Below, in pieces: positions 19,600-34,218 of a stretch of 64,000 bases of DNA. Location: positions 1-64,000 of the forward strand of contig NZ_JAALCJ010000008.1 of NCBI RefSeq assembly GCF_011078175.1. The letters are read 5' to 3'. The first letter of the stretch is position 1. The number at the start of each line of letters is the position of its first letter. A program made the translations under genes and the position numbers. Source of the DNA: Enterobacter cloacae (GTDB lineage Bacteria > Pseudomonadota > Gammaproteobacteria > Enterobacterales > Enterobacteriaceae). The notes beneath the pieces are model-generated. The model made no database searches, was not told the DNA's origin, and saw only the letters and a list, made by a program, of their open reading frames with translations.

Positions 19600-21540
19600 A
19601 TGCGATTAACGACGAAGTTCTCAGCTTTTATCACCTTGCTGACGGGGCTGACCATATTTGTCACGCTAATCGGCTGCTCGCTGAGCTTTTATAACGCCAT
19701 CCAGGATAAGCTGGTTAACCGTGTTGAATCGGTTGCATCGGTTATCGACACCCGCCTGATTACAACCTCCTTCCCGGCGCTTTCGCGTGAGCTGGATGAG
19801 TTAATGGTGCCTGTGGATATTGTGCAGATTGACATTAAACAGGGGAAACGGACCGTTTTCAGCCATACCCTCCAGGGCAGCTATCGTCCTGCCGGCACGG
19901 TAGATCAGTATCGCGACGTCACGGTTCCTTCACTTAAACATCCGGGTATGGCAATTCATCTGATTTACCAGGATCCGATGAACAACTATTTACGCTCGCT
20001 TATGACCACCGCGCCCTTAACCATCGCCGTTGCCTTTATCATACTGCTGATTTTCCTCGCCGTTCGCTGGCAGCGACGTCAACTTTCCGGCCAGGAACTG
20101 CTGGAAACACGCTCCGCGCGGATACTGAATGGCGAGCGGGGGCCGCAGGTGCGGGGATCGGTTTATGAATGGCCATCACGCACCAGTAGCGCCCTGGACG
20201 TACTACTCTCCGAAATCCAGTTTGCCAGCGATCAGCGCAGCCGTATGGACACGTTGATTCGCTCTTACGCCGCGCAGGATAACAAAACGGGCCTCAACAA
20301 CCGTCTCTTCTTTGATAATCAGCTGGCTACGCTTCTTGATGATCCTGAAAAGGTGGGTACGCATGGCGTGGTAATGATGATTCGCCTGCCCGACTTCGAT
20401 CTTCTTCGGGATACCTGGGGCCAGCGTGTGGCGGAAGAGAACCTCTTCACGCTGATTAATCTGCTATCCACCTTTATTATGCGCTATCCCGGCGCGCTAC
20501 TGGCGCGCTACCATCGCAGTGACTTTGCCGTCTTGCTGCCGCATCGCACTTTAAAGGAGTCCGAGAGTATCGCCAGCCAGCTGCTGAAAGCCGTCGATGC
20601 GCTACCGCAGAGCAAAATGCTCGACAGAGACGACATGGTGCATATGGGTATCTGTGCCTGGCGCGGTGGCCAGTCGACGGAGCAGGTGATGGAACATGCT
20701 GAAGCGGCCACGCGCAACGCCGTATTGCAGGGGGCGAACGGCTGGGCGGTCTATGATGATACGCTGCCCGAGAAAGGGCGCGGCAACGTGCGCTGGCGAA
20801 CCCTGATTGAACAGATGCTGAGCCGCGGCGGACCGCGTATCTATCAAAAACCGGCGGTCATGAAGAGTGGTCATGTTCATCATCGTGAACTGATGTGCCG
20901 TATCTTTGACGGGACCGAAGAGGTTATCTCAGCGGAGTATTTGCCGATGGTGCTGCAATTCGGGTTGTCCGAAGAGTATGACCGCCAGCAAATCACGCGT
21001 CTCATCACGTTTTTATCGTACTGGCCTGAAGAAAATCTGGCTTTACAGGTAACTGTCGAATCGCTGATCCGTCCCCGCTTCCAGCGCTGGTTACGTGACA
21101 CGATAATGCAATGCGAAAAATCGCAACGCAAACGCATTATTTTTGAACTTGCAGAGGCAGATGTAGGTCAACACATCAGCCGGTTGCGCCCGGTGGTGCG
21201 TTTAATCAATGCGCTTGGGGCTCGCGTGGCGGTAACCCAGGCGGGTTTGACCCTGGTGAGCACAAGCTGGATCAAAGAGCTTGATGTCGAATTATTGAAG
21301 CTGCATCCGGGTCTGGTAAGAAATATTGAAAAACGTACGGAAAACCAGCTGCTGGTACAAAGCCTGGTGGAAGCCTGCAAAGGAACGCAAACGCAAGTAT
21401 TTGCCACAGGCGTACGTTCACGAAGTGAATGGCAGATGTTGACAGAGCGCGGCGTGACGGGCGGTCAGGGGGATTTTTTTGCCGCCTCTCAGCCGCTTGA
21501 CACCAATGTGAAAAAATATTTGCAAAGATACTCTGTTTGA
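19600..21540 (+). CDS. csrD: CsrD, regulator of CsrB/CsrC RNA decay
   Basis: This 646-residue inner-membrane protein has the same length as E. coli CsrD. It directs RNase E to degrade the small RNAs CsrB and CsrC and so affects CsrA activity. It has two membrane helices (about 10-32 and 135-155) around a periplasmic part, then degenerate GGDEF (here HRSDF) and degenerate EAL (here ELM in HHRELMCRIF) domains. These match the known inactive E. coli motifs, so no c-di-GMP turnover is expected. I chose ATG at 19600, preceded by GGAG; the frame opens 18 codons earlier. Confidence 0.95.
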   Translation: MRLTTKFSAFITLLTGLTIFVTLIGCSLSFYNAIQDKLVNRVESVASVIDTRLITTSFPALSRELDELMVPVDIVQIDIKQGKRTVFSHTLQGSYRPAGTVDQYRDVTVPSLKHPGMAIHLIYQDPMNNYLRSLMTTAPLTIAVAFIILLIFLAVRWQRRQLSGQELLETRSARILNGERGPQVRGSVYEWPSRTSSALDVLLSEIQFASDQRSRMDTLIRSYAAQDNKTGLNNRLFFDNQLATLLDDPEKVGTHGVVMMIRLPDFDLLRDTWGQRVAEENLFTLINLLSTFIMRYPGALLARYHRSDFAVLLPHRTLKESESIASQLLKAVDALPQSKMLDRDDMVHMGICAWRGGQSTEQVMEHAEAATRNAVLQGANGWAVYDDTLPEKGRGNVRWRTLIEQMLSRGGPRIYQKPAVMKSGHVHHRELMCRIFDGTEEVISAEYLPMVLQFGLSEEYDRQQITRLITFLSYWPEENLALQVTVESLIRPRFQRWLRDTIMQCEKSQRKRIIFELAEADVGQHISRLRPVVRLINALGARVAVTQAGLTLVSTSWIKELDVELLKLHPGLVRNIEKRTENQLLVQSLVEACKGTQTQVFATGVRSRSEWQMLTERGVTGGQGDFFAASQPLDTNVKKYLQRYSV

Positions 21541-21696
21541 CCTGCCGTTTACTTTGTTTTCACGTAGAATATCGCGCCTGTAGCTTTGAGTAAGACGAGC
21601 ATAAAAGCCAGTGAACGACCTTTAGTGGGTTACAAGTGAAAGTGAGGGACGCTGCTGTTTACTCAGCCCTGAGGGATTCAGGGGATGAATTTGTAA

Positions 21697-22866
<1,170 letters not shown>

Positions 22867-22874
22867 TCGGGTGT

Positions 22875-22901
22875 GAAAGGGTAGCAATTCGCTACCCTTT
22901 C
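22875..22901 (+). terminator. Attenuator between mreB and mreC
   Basis: An 11-bp perfect stem GAAAGGGTAGC/GCTACCCTTTC with a 5-nt loop lies eight bases after the mreB stop, followed by a pyrimidine-rich TCTCTC tract. The weak T-run suggests partial termination, which would make mreB more abundant than mreCD. Confidence 0.75.
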
Positions 22902-22928
22902 TCTCTGACGCGAGAATACGCATAGCCT

Positions 22929-24433
<1,505 letters not shown>

Positions 24434-24442
24434 AAGGTTTCT

Positions 24443-25036
24443 ATGACGTCTCTGTATCTTGCCTCCGGTTCTCCGCGTCGCCAGGAACTGCTCGCGCAGT
24501 TGGGCGTCTCCTTCGAACGCATCGTTACCGGCATTGAAGAAAAACGTGCTGAGGGTGAAAGCGCTCAGCAGTATGTCTCTCGTCTGGCGCGTGAAAAAGC
24601 GCAGGCGGGCGTCGCATGCGTGCCGCATGACTTACCGGTGTTGGGCGCGGATACCATCGTCATTCTTAATGGTGAGGTACTTGAGAAACCTCGCGACGCA
24701 GACCATGCGGCGCGGATGCTGCGTAACATGTCCGGACAAACCCATCAGGTGATGACGGCAGTGGCGCTGGCAGACAGCCAGTACGTTCTGGATTGCCTTG
24801 TGGTAACGGAAGTGACGTTCAGAGTCCTCACCGACGAGGAGATCGCCGGCTATATCGCCAGCGGTGAACCTATGGATAAAGCAGGTGCATACGGTATTCA
24901 AGGGTTGGGTGGCTGTTTTGTCAGGAAGATAAATGGCAGCTATCACGCCGTAGTCGGCTTACCGCTGGTGGAAACGTATGAGTTGCTGAGCAATTTTAAC
25001 TCACTGCGTGAGGGAAGGGATAATTATGACGGCTGA
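24443..25036 (+). CDS. yhdE: Maf-type nucleotide pyrophosphatase (dTTP/UTP)
   Basis: This 197-residue Maf/HAM1-like protein matches E. coli YhdE, which hydrolyses dTTP, UTP and modified pyrimidine nucleotides and is linked to arrest of cell division. Motifs are [14 protein letters not shown] at the N-terminus, LGADTIVI with the catalytic Asp near residue 70, and [10 protein letters not shown]. Its 3' end overlaps rng by 11 nt. It continues the mre cluster. Confidence 0.94.
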   Translation: MTSLYLASGSPRRQELLAQLGVSFERIVTGIEEKRAEGESAQQYVSRLAREKAQAGVACVPHDLPVLGADTIVILNGEVLEKPRDADHAARMLRNMSGQTHQVMTAVALADSQYVLDCLVVTEVTFRVLTDEEIAGYIASGEPMDKAGAYGIQGLGGCFVRKINGSYHAVVGLPLVETYELLSNFNSLREGRDNYDG

Positions 25037-26495
25037 ATTGTTGGTAAACGTAACGCCATCGGAAACCCGTGTGGCTTACATTGATGGTGGCATTCTTCAG
25101 GAAATTCATATTGAGCGTGAAGCGCGACGCGGAATCGTAGGCAATATCTACAAAGGTCGTGTCAGTCGTGTACTACCGGGTATGCAGGCGGCTTTTGTAG
25201 ATATTGGGCTCGATAAGGCCGCGTTTTTACACGCCTCCGACATCATGCCGCATACCGAATGCGTAGCAGGCGAAGAGCAAAAGCAGTTTGCCGTACGTGA
25301 TATTTCTGAACTGGTGCGTCAGGGCCAGGATCTGATGGTGCAGGTGGTAAAAGATCCTCTGGGCACCAAAGGCGCACGTCTGACCACTGACATCACTCTG
25401 CCTTCACGCTATCTGGTCTTTATGCCGGGAGCATCGCACGTGGGCGTGTCACAGCGCATTGAGAGCGAAAGCGAGCGCGAGCGCCTGAAAAAGGTGGTCA
25501 GCGCCTACTGCGACGAGCAGGGCGGGTTTATTATCCGTACCGCGGCGGAAGGGATCAGCGAAGAGGATCTGGCCTCGGATGCGGCCTACCTGAAGCGCGT
25601 CTGGACCAAAGTGATGGAGCGTAAAAAACGCAACCAGACCCGCTACCGGCTGTACGGTGAACTGGCGCTCGCTCAGCGCGTATTACGCGATTTTGCCGAT
25701 GCGCAGCTTGATCGCATTCGCGTGGACTCCCGCCTGACGTATGAAGCGTTACTCGAATTCACCGCCGAGTACATTCCGGAAATGCCAGGCCTGCTGGAAC
25801 ATTACACCGGCCGCCAGCCGATATTTGACCTTTATGACGTTGAAAACGAAATTCAGCGCGCGCTGGAGCGTAAGGTTGAGCTGAAATCGGGTGGGTATTT
25901 GATCATCGATCAAACCGAAGCGATGACTACCGTCGATATCAATACCGGCGCGTTTGTCGGCCATCGCAACCTGGATGACACCATTTTCAACACTAATATC
26001 GAAGCGACGCAAGCCATCGCGCGCCAGCTTCGCCTGCGCAATCTGGGCGGCATTATCATCATCGACTTTATCGATATGAATAATGAGGATCACCGCCGTC
26101 GCGTGCTGCACTCCCTGGAGCAGGCGCTGAGTAAAGATCGCGTGAAAACCAGCATTAATGGCTTCTCGCAGCTCGGTCTGGTGGAAATGACGCGGAAACG
26201 GACCCGCGAAAGCGTGGAACATGTTCTGTGTAATGAGTGTCCAACCTGCCATGGACGCGGAACGGTAAAGACGGTGGAGACGGTCTGCTACGAGATCATG
26301 CGTGAGATTGTCCGTGTTCATCATGCCTACGACTCAGACCGTTTTCTGGTCTATGCTTCCCCTGCGGTAGCGGAGGCCCTGAAAGGGGAAGAGTCGCACG
26401 CGCTGGCGGAAGTGGAAATCTTTGTCGGCAAACAGGTAAAAGTGCAAATTGAGCCGCTCTATAACCAGGAGCAGTTTGACGTTGTCATGATGTAA
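25026..26495 (+). CDS. rng: Ribonuclease G
   Basis: This 489-residue endoribonuclease matures the 5' end of 16S rRNA and degrades some mRNAs. It has an S1 RNA-binding domain (about 38-125) and the RNase E/G catalytic core, with metal-binding Asp residues in [11 protein letters not shown] (near 304) and IIIIDFIDM (near 347). [11 protein letters not shown] is the zinc link. There is no C-terminal degradosome scaffold, unlike RNase E. I chose ATG at 25026, preceded by GGAAGGGA; this gives the E. coli length and overlaps the end of yhdE. Confidence 0.97.
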   Translation: MTAELLVNVTPSETRVAYIDGGILQEIHIEREARRGIVGNIYKGRVSRVLPGMQAAFVDIGLDKAAFLHASDIMPHTECVAGEEQKQFAVRDISELVRQGQDLMVQVVKDPLGTKGARLTTDITLPSRYLVFMPGASHVGVSQRIESESERERLKKVVSAYCDEQGGFIIRTAAEGISEEDLASDAAYLKRVWTKVMERKKRNQTRYRLYGELALAQRVLRDFADAQLDRIRVDSRLTYEALLEFTAEYIPEMPGLLEHYTGRQPIFDLYDVENEIQRALERKVELKSGGYLIIDQTEAMTTVDINTGAFVGHRNLDDTIFNTNIEATQAIARQLRLRNLGGIIIIDFIDMNNEDHRRRVLHSLEQALSKDRVKTSINGFSQLGLVEMTRKRTRESVEHVLCNECPTCHGRGTVKTVETVCYEIMREIVRVHHAYDSDRFLVYASPAVAEALKGEESHALAEVEIFVGKQVKVQIEPLYNQEQFDVVMM

Positions 26496-26537
26496 ACGCA
26501 GTGCGCTGCGAGATTAAAGGCTGACAAGGAGAGACGC

Positions 26538-29500
26538 GTGAGGCGATTGCCGGGGATTTTACTGCTTACAGGGGCAACGCTGGTCGTGATTGTCGCATTG
26601 CTCGTGAGCGGGCTGCGTCTCGTCTTACCGCACCTGGACAGCTGGCGTCCGCAAATCCTGGCAAAAATCGAATCCGCCACCGGCCTGCCGGTGGACGTGA
26701 GCCATATTGAAGCAAGCTGGCAGAACTTTGGCCCGACGCTTGATGCGCGGGATATCAGCGCCAGCCTTAAAGATGGCGGTCACCTCAAAATCAAACGCGT
26801 CACCCTGGCGCTGGATGTCTGGCAAAGCCTGCTGCATCTGCGCTGGCAGTTTCGCGATCTCACCTTCTGGCAACTTCAGCTGATGACCAACACGCCGCTG
26901 CAAAGCGGCGACAGCGATCGGGGGCTGGAAACCAGCCGTATCAGCGATCTGTTTCTGCGTCAGTTCGATCATTTCGATCTGCGCGACAGTGAGGTGAGCT
27001 TTATTACGCTTTCCGGGCAGCGCGCCGAGCTGGCAATTCCGCAGCTGACCTGGCTAAACGGGAAAGAGCGTCACCGCGCCGAGGGACAGGTCAATCTTTC
27101 CAGCCTGAACGGCCAGCACGGCGTTATGCAGGTGCGGATGGATCTGCGCGACGACAATGGCCTGCTGAACAACGGCAGGGTTTGGCTACAGGCGGATGAC
27201 GTGGACGTGAAGCCGTGGCTCGGTGAGTGGCTTCAGCAGAACATGCAGCTGGAAACCGCGCGCTTCAGCCTCGAAGGCTGGATGACCCTGACGAACGGTG
27301 CGTTCGCCAGTGGTGATATCTGGCTTAAGCAGGGGGGCGCGAGCTGGAAAGGCGAACATCATCAGCATCAACTTTCCGTTGATAACCTCACCGCTCACGT
27401 AACGCAGGAAAAGGGCGGCTGGCAGTTCGCTATTCCGGATACGCGTATCTCCATGGATAACAAACCCTGGCCGCGCGGCGCGCTGACGCTGGCGTGGATG
27501 CCGGAGCAGGACGTCGGCGGGATAAACGGTAAACGCAGCGACGAGTTGCGTATCCGCGCCAGTAACCTGGATTTGACGGCGATCGAAGGTTTGCGTTCAA
27601 TGGCCGCAAAACTCTCTCCGGAGCTGGGCGAAATCTGGCTGGCGACGCAGCCGAGCGGGCAGATCAACCGTCTGGCACTCGATATTCCGCTTCAGGTCAC
27701 GGAAAAGACACGTTTTCAGGCTGCATGGAAAAATCTTGCGTGGAAACAGTGGAAACTGCTACCGGGTGCTGAGCACTTCAGCGGTAAGCTGGAAGGAAGC
27801 GTGGAAAACGGCAGACTAACGGCAGAAATGCAGGACGCGAAAATGCCATACGAAACGGTCTTCCGTGCCCCACTGGAGATTGAAAAGGGAAACGCTACCC
27901 TTAACTGGCTGAAGAATGATAAAGGTTTTCAGCTCGATGGCCGCGATATCGATGTGAAAGCCAAAGCGGTACATGCGCGCGGTAATTTCCGCTATCTACA
28001 GCCTGAAGGTGATGAGCCATGGTTGGGTATTCTGGCGGGCATCAGCACGGATGACGGCGCGCAGGCATGGCGCTACTTCCCCGAAAATCTGATGGGGAAA
28101 GCGCTGGTGGACTATCTCAGCGGCGCCATCCAGGGCGGTCAGGCGGATAACGCCACGCTGGTCTATGGCGGCAACCCACATCTGTTCCCGTATAAGCATA
28201 ACGAAGGCCAGTTCCAGGTTCTGGTGCCGCTGCGCAACGCCACCTATGCTTTCCAGCCGGACTGGCCCGCGCTGAAGAATCTGGATATTGAACTCAACTT
28301 CCTCAATGACGGCTTGTGGATGAAGACGGACAGCGTTGCGCTGGGCGGCGTGACGGCAACTAACCTGACGGCAAATATCCCGGATTACTCCAAAGAGAAA
28401 TTGCTGATTGATGCGGACATTAAGGGGCCGGGTAAAGCGGTTGGCCCGTACTTTGAAGATACGCCGCTGAATGACTCCCTGGCAGCCACCCTTCAGCAGT
28501 TGCAGTTAGACGGCGATGTGAATGCCCGCTTACATCTGGATATCCCGCTGGACGGTGAAATGACCACCGCCAAAGGCGACGTTCGTCTTAATAACAACAG
28601 CCTCTATATCAAGCCGCTGGACAGCACGCTGAACAGCCTCAGCGGTCAGTTCAGCTTTGTTAACGGCACGCTGAAAAGTGAGCCGCTGAAAGCGACCTGG
28701 TTCAATCAACCTGTCAATATCGATTTCTCCACCACCGAAGGTGATAAAGCCTACCAGGTGGCGGTCAATATGGACGCGAACTGGCAGCCGTCACGCATGG
28801 ATGTTCTGCCGAAGCCGATTGAGAATGCGGTGGACGGCGCGGTGTCATGGAATGGCAAGGTCGCCATCGACCTGCCTTATCATGCCGGTGCGCGCTATAA
28901 CGTCGACATTACGGGCGATCTGAAAAACCTCAGCAGCCAACTTCCCGCGCCGCTGAATAAGAAAAGCGGTGAAGCATTGCCCGTCAACGTTAAGGTTGCG
29001 GGCAACCTTAACAGCTTCGATTTAACCGGAAACGCTGGCGGAACCAACCATTTCAACAGCCGCTGGCTGCTTAACCGCAAGCTGACGCTGGACAGAGCGA
29101 TCTGGACGACGGACAGCCGTACCACGCCGCCGCTGCCGGAGCAGGCGGGCGTTGAACTGAATCTCCCGCCGATGGATGGCGCAGAGTGGCTGGCGCTGTT
29201 CCAGAAAGGTGTCGGGCAAAACGTCGACCAAACGGCGCAGTTCCCGCAGTCCATTACCTTGCGCACGCCTGCGCTGACGCTGGGCGGGCAGCAGTGGAAC
29301 AACCTGAGTATTGTCTCCCGGCCGACGGTAAACGGCTCAAAGGTCGAGGCGCAGGGGCGTGAGATCAACGGTTCGTTGACCATGCGCGATCACGCGCCAT
29401 GGCAGGCGGCTATCCGTTATCTCTATTACAACCCGACCTTTGCGACATCTCACGCGCAGTCGACAAGCGCTTCTCTGTTAGGCGAGGCCTCGCGCGTGGA

Positions 29501-30338
29501 TTTCAGCGGCTGGCCCGATCTCCAGCTGCGCTGTGCGGAATGCTGGCTGTGGGGGCAAAAATATGGCCGTATCGACGGTGACTTTGCCATCCAGGGCAAC
29601 ACGCTGAACCTCTCTGGTGGGCTGGTGGATACCGGTTTTGGCCGCCTGACTGCCGCCGGCGAATGGGTGAACAAACCGGGTGAACAGCGCACCTCGCTTA
29701 AGGGCGATATTAAAGGCAACAAGCTGGATGCCGCGGCTAACTTCTTTGGGATCAGCACGCCGCTTCGCGGATCGTCCTTCAATGTGAATTATGATCTGCA
29801 CTGGCGCGCAGCGCCGTGGACACCCGATGAAGCTTCGCTTAACGGCATCCTGAAAACCAACTTCGGTAAGGGTGAGATTGCCGATGTGAGCACGGGGCGC
29901 GCCGGGCAGATCCTGCGTCTGCTGAGTTTTGACGCGCTGCTGCGCAAGCTGCGCTTCGACTTTAGCGACACCTTCAGCGAAGGTTTCTACTACGATTCCA
30001 TTCGCAGCACGGCGTGGATCAAAGACGGCGTTCTGCACACCGACGATACGCTGGTGGACGGCCTGGAAGCGGATATCGCGATGAAAGGGTCAGTGGATCT
30101 CGTGCGCCGCAAGCTGGATATGGAAGCCGTGGTGGCGCCGGAGATTTCCGCAAGCGTGGGCGTTGCGGCAGCCTTTGTGGTCAATCCGATCGTCGGCGCG
30201 GCGGTATTTGCCGCCAGCAAAGTGCTGGGACCGCTCTGGAGTAAAGTCTCGATTCTGCGCTATCGCATTACCGGACCGGTTGATAAACCACAGATTAATG
30301 AAGTGCTGCGCCAGCCGCGCAAAGAAGCACAGCAATGA
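26538..30338 (+). CDS. yhdP: YhdP, AsmA-like envelope phospholipid-transport protein
   Basis: This 1266-residue protein has one N-terminal membrane helix (about 10-30) and a very long periplasmic body of the AsmA-like/TamB-like type, predicted to form a beta-groove that moves phospholipids to the outer membrane. In E. coli YhdP does this together with TamB and YdbH. The C-terminal part includes the DUF3971/AsmA C-terminal region with GILKTNFGKGEIADVSTG. The start is GTG at 26538 behind AAGGAGAG. The length equals E. coli YhdP. It follows rng by 42 nt. Confidence 0.95.
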   Translation: MRRLPGILLLTGATLVVIVALLVSGLRLVLPHLDSWRPQILAKIESATGLPVDVSHIEASWQNFGPTLDARDISASLKDGGHLKIKRVTLALDVWQSLLHLRWQFRDLTFWQLQLMTNTPLQSGDSDRGLETSRISDLFLRQFDHFDLRDSEVSFITLSGQRAELAIPQLTWLNGKERHRAEGQVNLSSLNGQHGVMQVRMDLRDDNGLLNNGRVWLQADDVDVKPWLGEWLQQNMQLETARFSLEGWMTLTNGAFASGDIWLKQGGASWKGEHHQHQLSVDNLTAHVTQEKGGWQFAIPDTRISMDNKPWPRGALTLAWMPEQDVGGINGKRSDELRIRASNLDLTAIEGLRSMAAKLSPELGEIWLATQPSGQINRLALDIPLQVTEKTRFQAAWKNLAWKQWKLLPGAEHFSGKLEGSVENGRLTAEMQDAKMPYETVFRAPLEIEKGNATLNWLKNDKGFQLDGRDIDVKAKAVHARGNFRYLQPEGDEPWLGILAGISTDDGAQAWRYFPENLMGKALVDYLSGAIQGGQADNATLVYGGNPHLFPYKHNEGQFQVLVPLRNATYAFQPDWPALKNLDIELNFLNDGLWMKTDSVALGGVTATNLTANIPDYSKEKLLIDADIKGPGKAVGPYFEDTPLNDSLAATLQQLQLDGDVNARLHLDIPLDGEMTTAKGDVRLNNNSLYIKPLDSTLNSLSGQFSFVNGTLKSEPLKATWFNQPVNIDFSTTEGDKAYQVAVNMDANWQPSRMDVLPKPIENAVDGAVSWNGKVAIDLPYHAGARYNVDITGDLKNLSSQLPAPLNKKSGEALPVNVKVAGNLNSFDLTGNAGGTNHFNSRWLLNRKLTLDRAIWTTDSRTTPPLPEQAGVELNLPPMDGAEWLALFQKGVGQNVDQTAQFPQSITLRTPALTLGGQQWNNLSIVSRPTVNGSKVEAQGREINGSLTMRDHAPWQAAIRYLYYNPTFATSHAQSTSASLLGEASRVDFSGWPDLQLRCAECWLWGQKYGRIDGDFAIQGNTLNLSGGLVDTGFGRLTAAGEWVNKPGEQRTSLKGDIKGNKLDAAANFFGISTPLRGSSFNVNYDLHWRAAPWTPDEASLNGILKTNFGKGEIADVSTGRAGQILRLLSFDALLRKLRFDFSDTFSEGFYYDSIRSTAWIKDGVLHTDDTLVDGLEADIAMKGSVDLVRRKLDMEAVVAPEISASVGVAAAFVVNPIVGAAVFAASKVLGPLWSKVSILRYRITGPVDKPQINEVLRQPRKEAQQ

Positions 30339-30374
30339 TTTGACGTGGGCAGGTAATTGCCTCACTCTCAATAA

Positions 30375-31868
<1,494 letters not shown>

Positions 31869-31872
31869 ATTC

Positions 31873-31957
31873 TCCCCCTCACCCTAATCCTCTCCCCAAC
31901 GGGGAGAGGGAACGGCCCCGTGCTGTCTTTTCTCCCTCGCCCCTTTGGGGTGAGTGG
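31873..31957. repeat. Tandem G/C-rich hairpins between tldD and aaeR
   Basis: Two hairpins lie side by side: CCTCTCCCC/GGGGAGAGG (31889-31897 and 31901-31909) and CTCGCCCC/GGGGTGAG (31936-31943 and 31947-31954). The sequence is the same family as the repeats at 45013-45120 and 63013-63060, in the opposite orientation (CCCCTCACCCT). It fills the gap between two convergent genes and may act as a bidirectional transcription end. Confidence 0.75.
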
Positions 31958-31963
31958 AAAAGC

Positions 31964-32890
31964 CTACTCTTTCCTTCTTCCCCGCATCCCCTGAAACAGG
32001 TCCGCCACTTCCACAAAATAGTCTGTCAGATAGTTAATACAGACCTGAACCTTCAGCGGCAGCTTGTCCTTTTCGGTATACAATGCGTACACCGGGCGCG
32101 GATCCGACTGGTAGCGCGGGAAGAGGATCTCCAGTTCGCCGCTGTTGATCTCGTTAATTACCCACATTAGTGGCACATAGGCGATCCCGGCCCCGGCCAC
32201 CAGCCAGCGCGAGATCGTCATCGGATCGTTGGTCACGAAGCGGCCTTCTGGCAGCAGTTTAGTGGAAAGCCCTTCCGGCGCAATCAGTTCAAATTCGTTA
32301 TCTGGCCGTACGCTGTATTCCAGCCATGAGTGGTTGCTCAGGTCGGCAGGTTTTTCCGGTACGCCATACTGTGCCAGATAACTCTTCGAAGCGCAGACCA
32401 CCATCGGCATGCTGCCCAGTCGACGCGAGAACAGGCTTGAGTCCTGCAACGCGCCAACGCGTATCACCACGTCTAACCCATCGGCAATCAGATCCGGTGC
32501 TGGAATGCCCGTTACCAGATTGACACTCAAACCGGGATACTCCTTCAGCATTTCCGCCGTCATGGCAGCGAGAACATTTTGTGCCATAGTTGAAGAACAC
32601 CCGATACGCAGCGTGCCGATAGGGGTGTTGTTAAAGGCATAGAGCTGCTCGTGAACATCCTGCACTTCATGCAGCATTCGACGGCAGCCCTGATAATAAA
32701 TTTTACCCGCTTCCGTCAGCCCGATGCTGCGGGTGCTGCGGTTGAGCAGCTTCACCTGAAGCTCATCTTCCAGTTTTGACACTGTCTGGCTAATGGATGA
32801 AACACTCATTTGTAGCTGACGTGCTGCGGCGGTAAAAGAGCCTTGTTCGACAACTCGGGCAAACACCGACATGCGTTTTAGACGTTCCAT
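31964..32890 (-). CDS. aaeR: AaeR, LysR-type regulator of aaeXAB
   Basis: This 308-residue LysR-type regulator has an N-terminal winged helix-turn-helix (residues about 1-60, with GSFTAAARQLQMSVSSISQT) and a periplasmic-binding-like effector domain. In E. coli AaeR activates the aaeXAB efflux genes in response to aromatic carboxylic acids. It is divergent from aaeX across 179 bp, the expected place for its operator. The length agrees with E. coli (309). Confidence 0.94.
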   Translation of the reverse strand: MERLKRMSVFARVVEQGSFTAAARQLQMSVSSISQTVSKLEDELQVKLLNRSTRSIGLTEAGKIYYQGCRRMLHEVQDVHEQLYAFNNTPIGTLRIGCSSTMAQNVLAAMTAEMLKEYPGLSVNLVTGIPAPDLIADGLDVVIRVGALQDSSLFSRRLGSMPMVVCASKSYLAQYGVPEKPADLSNHSWLEYSVRPDNEFELIAPEGLSTKLLPEGRFVTNDPMTISRWLVAGAGIAYVPLMWVINEINSGELEILFPRYQSDPRPVYALYTEKDKLPLKVQVCINYLTDYFVEVADLFQGMRGRRKE

Positions 32891-33069
32891 TATTCACTCT
32901 GGCTTAAAAGTGATTTAGATCACATATGATAGATAACAGCATAACAGTTACGTTAATATATTATTAATTACATAACGGCTGCGCCACTCTCGCCCGGCAA
33001 TTCTTGCTCTCCTGCGGCGGCGTGAGCTTAAAAATCCAGTAACCTGCACTCTCTTTAATCAAGGTCAAC

Positions 33070-33273
33070 ATGAGTCTGTTTCCCGTTATCGTGGTGTTCG
33101 GTTTGTCGTTCCCACCGATATTTTTCGAGCTTCTTTTATCACTGGCGATCTTCTGGCTGGTGCGCAAGGTGCTGGTCCCTACCGGGATTTATGATTTCGT
33201 CTGGCATCCTGCATTGTTTAATACCGCGCTGTATTGCTGCCTGTTTTATTTAATATCGCGCATGTTTGTCTGA
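33070..33273 (+). CDS. aaeX: AaeX, small membrane protein
   Basis: This 67-residue DUF1656 protein has two membrane helices (about 5-35 and 46-65). It is encoded first in aaeXAB; its role is unknown and it is not strictly needed for efflux in E. coli. AAGG precedes the ATG. It ends 7 nt before aaeA. Confidence 0.92.
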   Translation: MSLFPVIVVFGLSFPPIFFELLLSLAIFWLVRKVLVPTGIYDFVWHPALFNTALYCCLFYLISRMFV

Positions 33274-33280
33274 GGTTGAT

Positions 33281-34213
33281 GTGAAAACGCTAACAAGAAA
33301 AATCTCCCGCACTGCCATCACTATGGCGCTGGTCATCCTGGCGTTCATCGCTATTTTTCGCGCCTGGGTGTATTACACTGAATCCCCGTGGACGCGCGAT
33401 GCGCGTTTCAGCGCGGAGGTGGTCGCGATAGCGCCCGATGTCGCCGGTCTCATTACGGCAGTCAACGTCCACGATAACCAACTGGTGAAAAAAGATCAGG
33501 TGCTGTTCACCATCGACCAGCCGCGCTATCAAAAAGCGCTGGAAGAAGCGGAAGCCGACGTGGCGTATTACAACGCGCTGGCCTCTGAAAAACGCCGTGA
33601 AGCAGGACGTCGTAACAAGCTGGGTATCCAGGCCATGTCCCGGGAAGAGATTGACCAGTCCAATAACGTGCTGCAAACCGTGCTGCATCAGCTGGCCAAA
33701 GCGCAGGCGACGCGCGATCTGGCGAAGCTCGATCTGGAACGTACCGTTATCCGCGCCCCGTCCGATGGCTGGGTGACCAACCTCAACGTCTATGCGGGTG
33801 AGTTTATCACGCGCGGCTCAACCGCTGTGGCGCTGGTGAAACAGAACTCCTTCTACGTCCTCGCCTATATGGAAGAGACCAAGCTGGAAGGCGTGCGTCC
33901 GGGCTATCGCGCTGAAATCACGCCGCTCGGCAGCAACCGGGTCCTGAAAGGGACCGTGGACAGCATTGCCGCGGGGGTGACCAACTCCAGCAGTACCAAT
34001 GACTCAAAAGGGATGGCGACCGTCGATTCCAACCTTGAGTGGGTTCGCCTGGCGCAGCGTGTACCGGTTCGCATTCGTTTGGATGAGCAGCAGAGCAACC
34101 TCTGGCCCGCAGGCACCACGGCGACGGTGGTGATCACCGGTGAAAAAGACCGTGACGCCAGTCAGGACTCCATCTTCCGTCAAATCGCCCACCGCCTGCG
34201 CGAGTTTGGTTAA
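33281..34213 (+). CDS. aaeA: AaeA, membrane-fusion subunit of p-hydroxybenzoate efflux
   Basis: This 310-residue HlyD-family adaptor works with AaeB to export p-hydroxybenzoate and related aromatic acids. It has one N-terminal membrane helix (about 10-32), a biotinyl-lipoyl-like half ([12 protein letters not shown]), a helical hairpin (about 85-150) and a second lipoyl half ([13 protein letters not shown]). I chose the GTG at 33281 (VKTLTRK), which gives exactly the E. coli length and sits behind GAGGTTG; an in-frame ATG lies five codons upstream, inside the end of aaeX. Confidence 0.94.
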   Translation: MKTLTRKISRTAITMALVILAFIAIFRAWVYYTESPWTRDARFSAEVVAIAPDVAGLITAVNVHDNQLVKKDQVLFTIDQPRYQKALEEAEADVAYYNALASEKRREAGRRNKLGIQAMSREEIDQSNNVLQTVLHQLAKAQATRDLAKLDLERTVIRAPSDGWVTNLNVYAGEFITRGSTAVALVKQNSFYVLAYMEETKLEGVRPGYRAEITPLGSNRVLKGTVDSIAAGVTNSSSTNDSKGMATVDSNLEWVRLAQRVPVRIRLDEQQSNLWPAGTTATVVITGEKDRDASQDSIFRQIAHRLREFG

Positions 34214-34218
34214 TCACT

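Noticed and set aside
19600-21540. csrD as an active diguanylate cyclase/phosphodiesterase
   Set aside because: GGDEF is replaced by HRSDF and EAL by ELM, the known inactive forms of CsrD.
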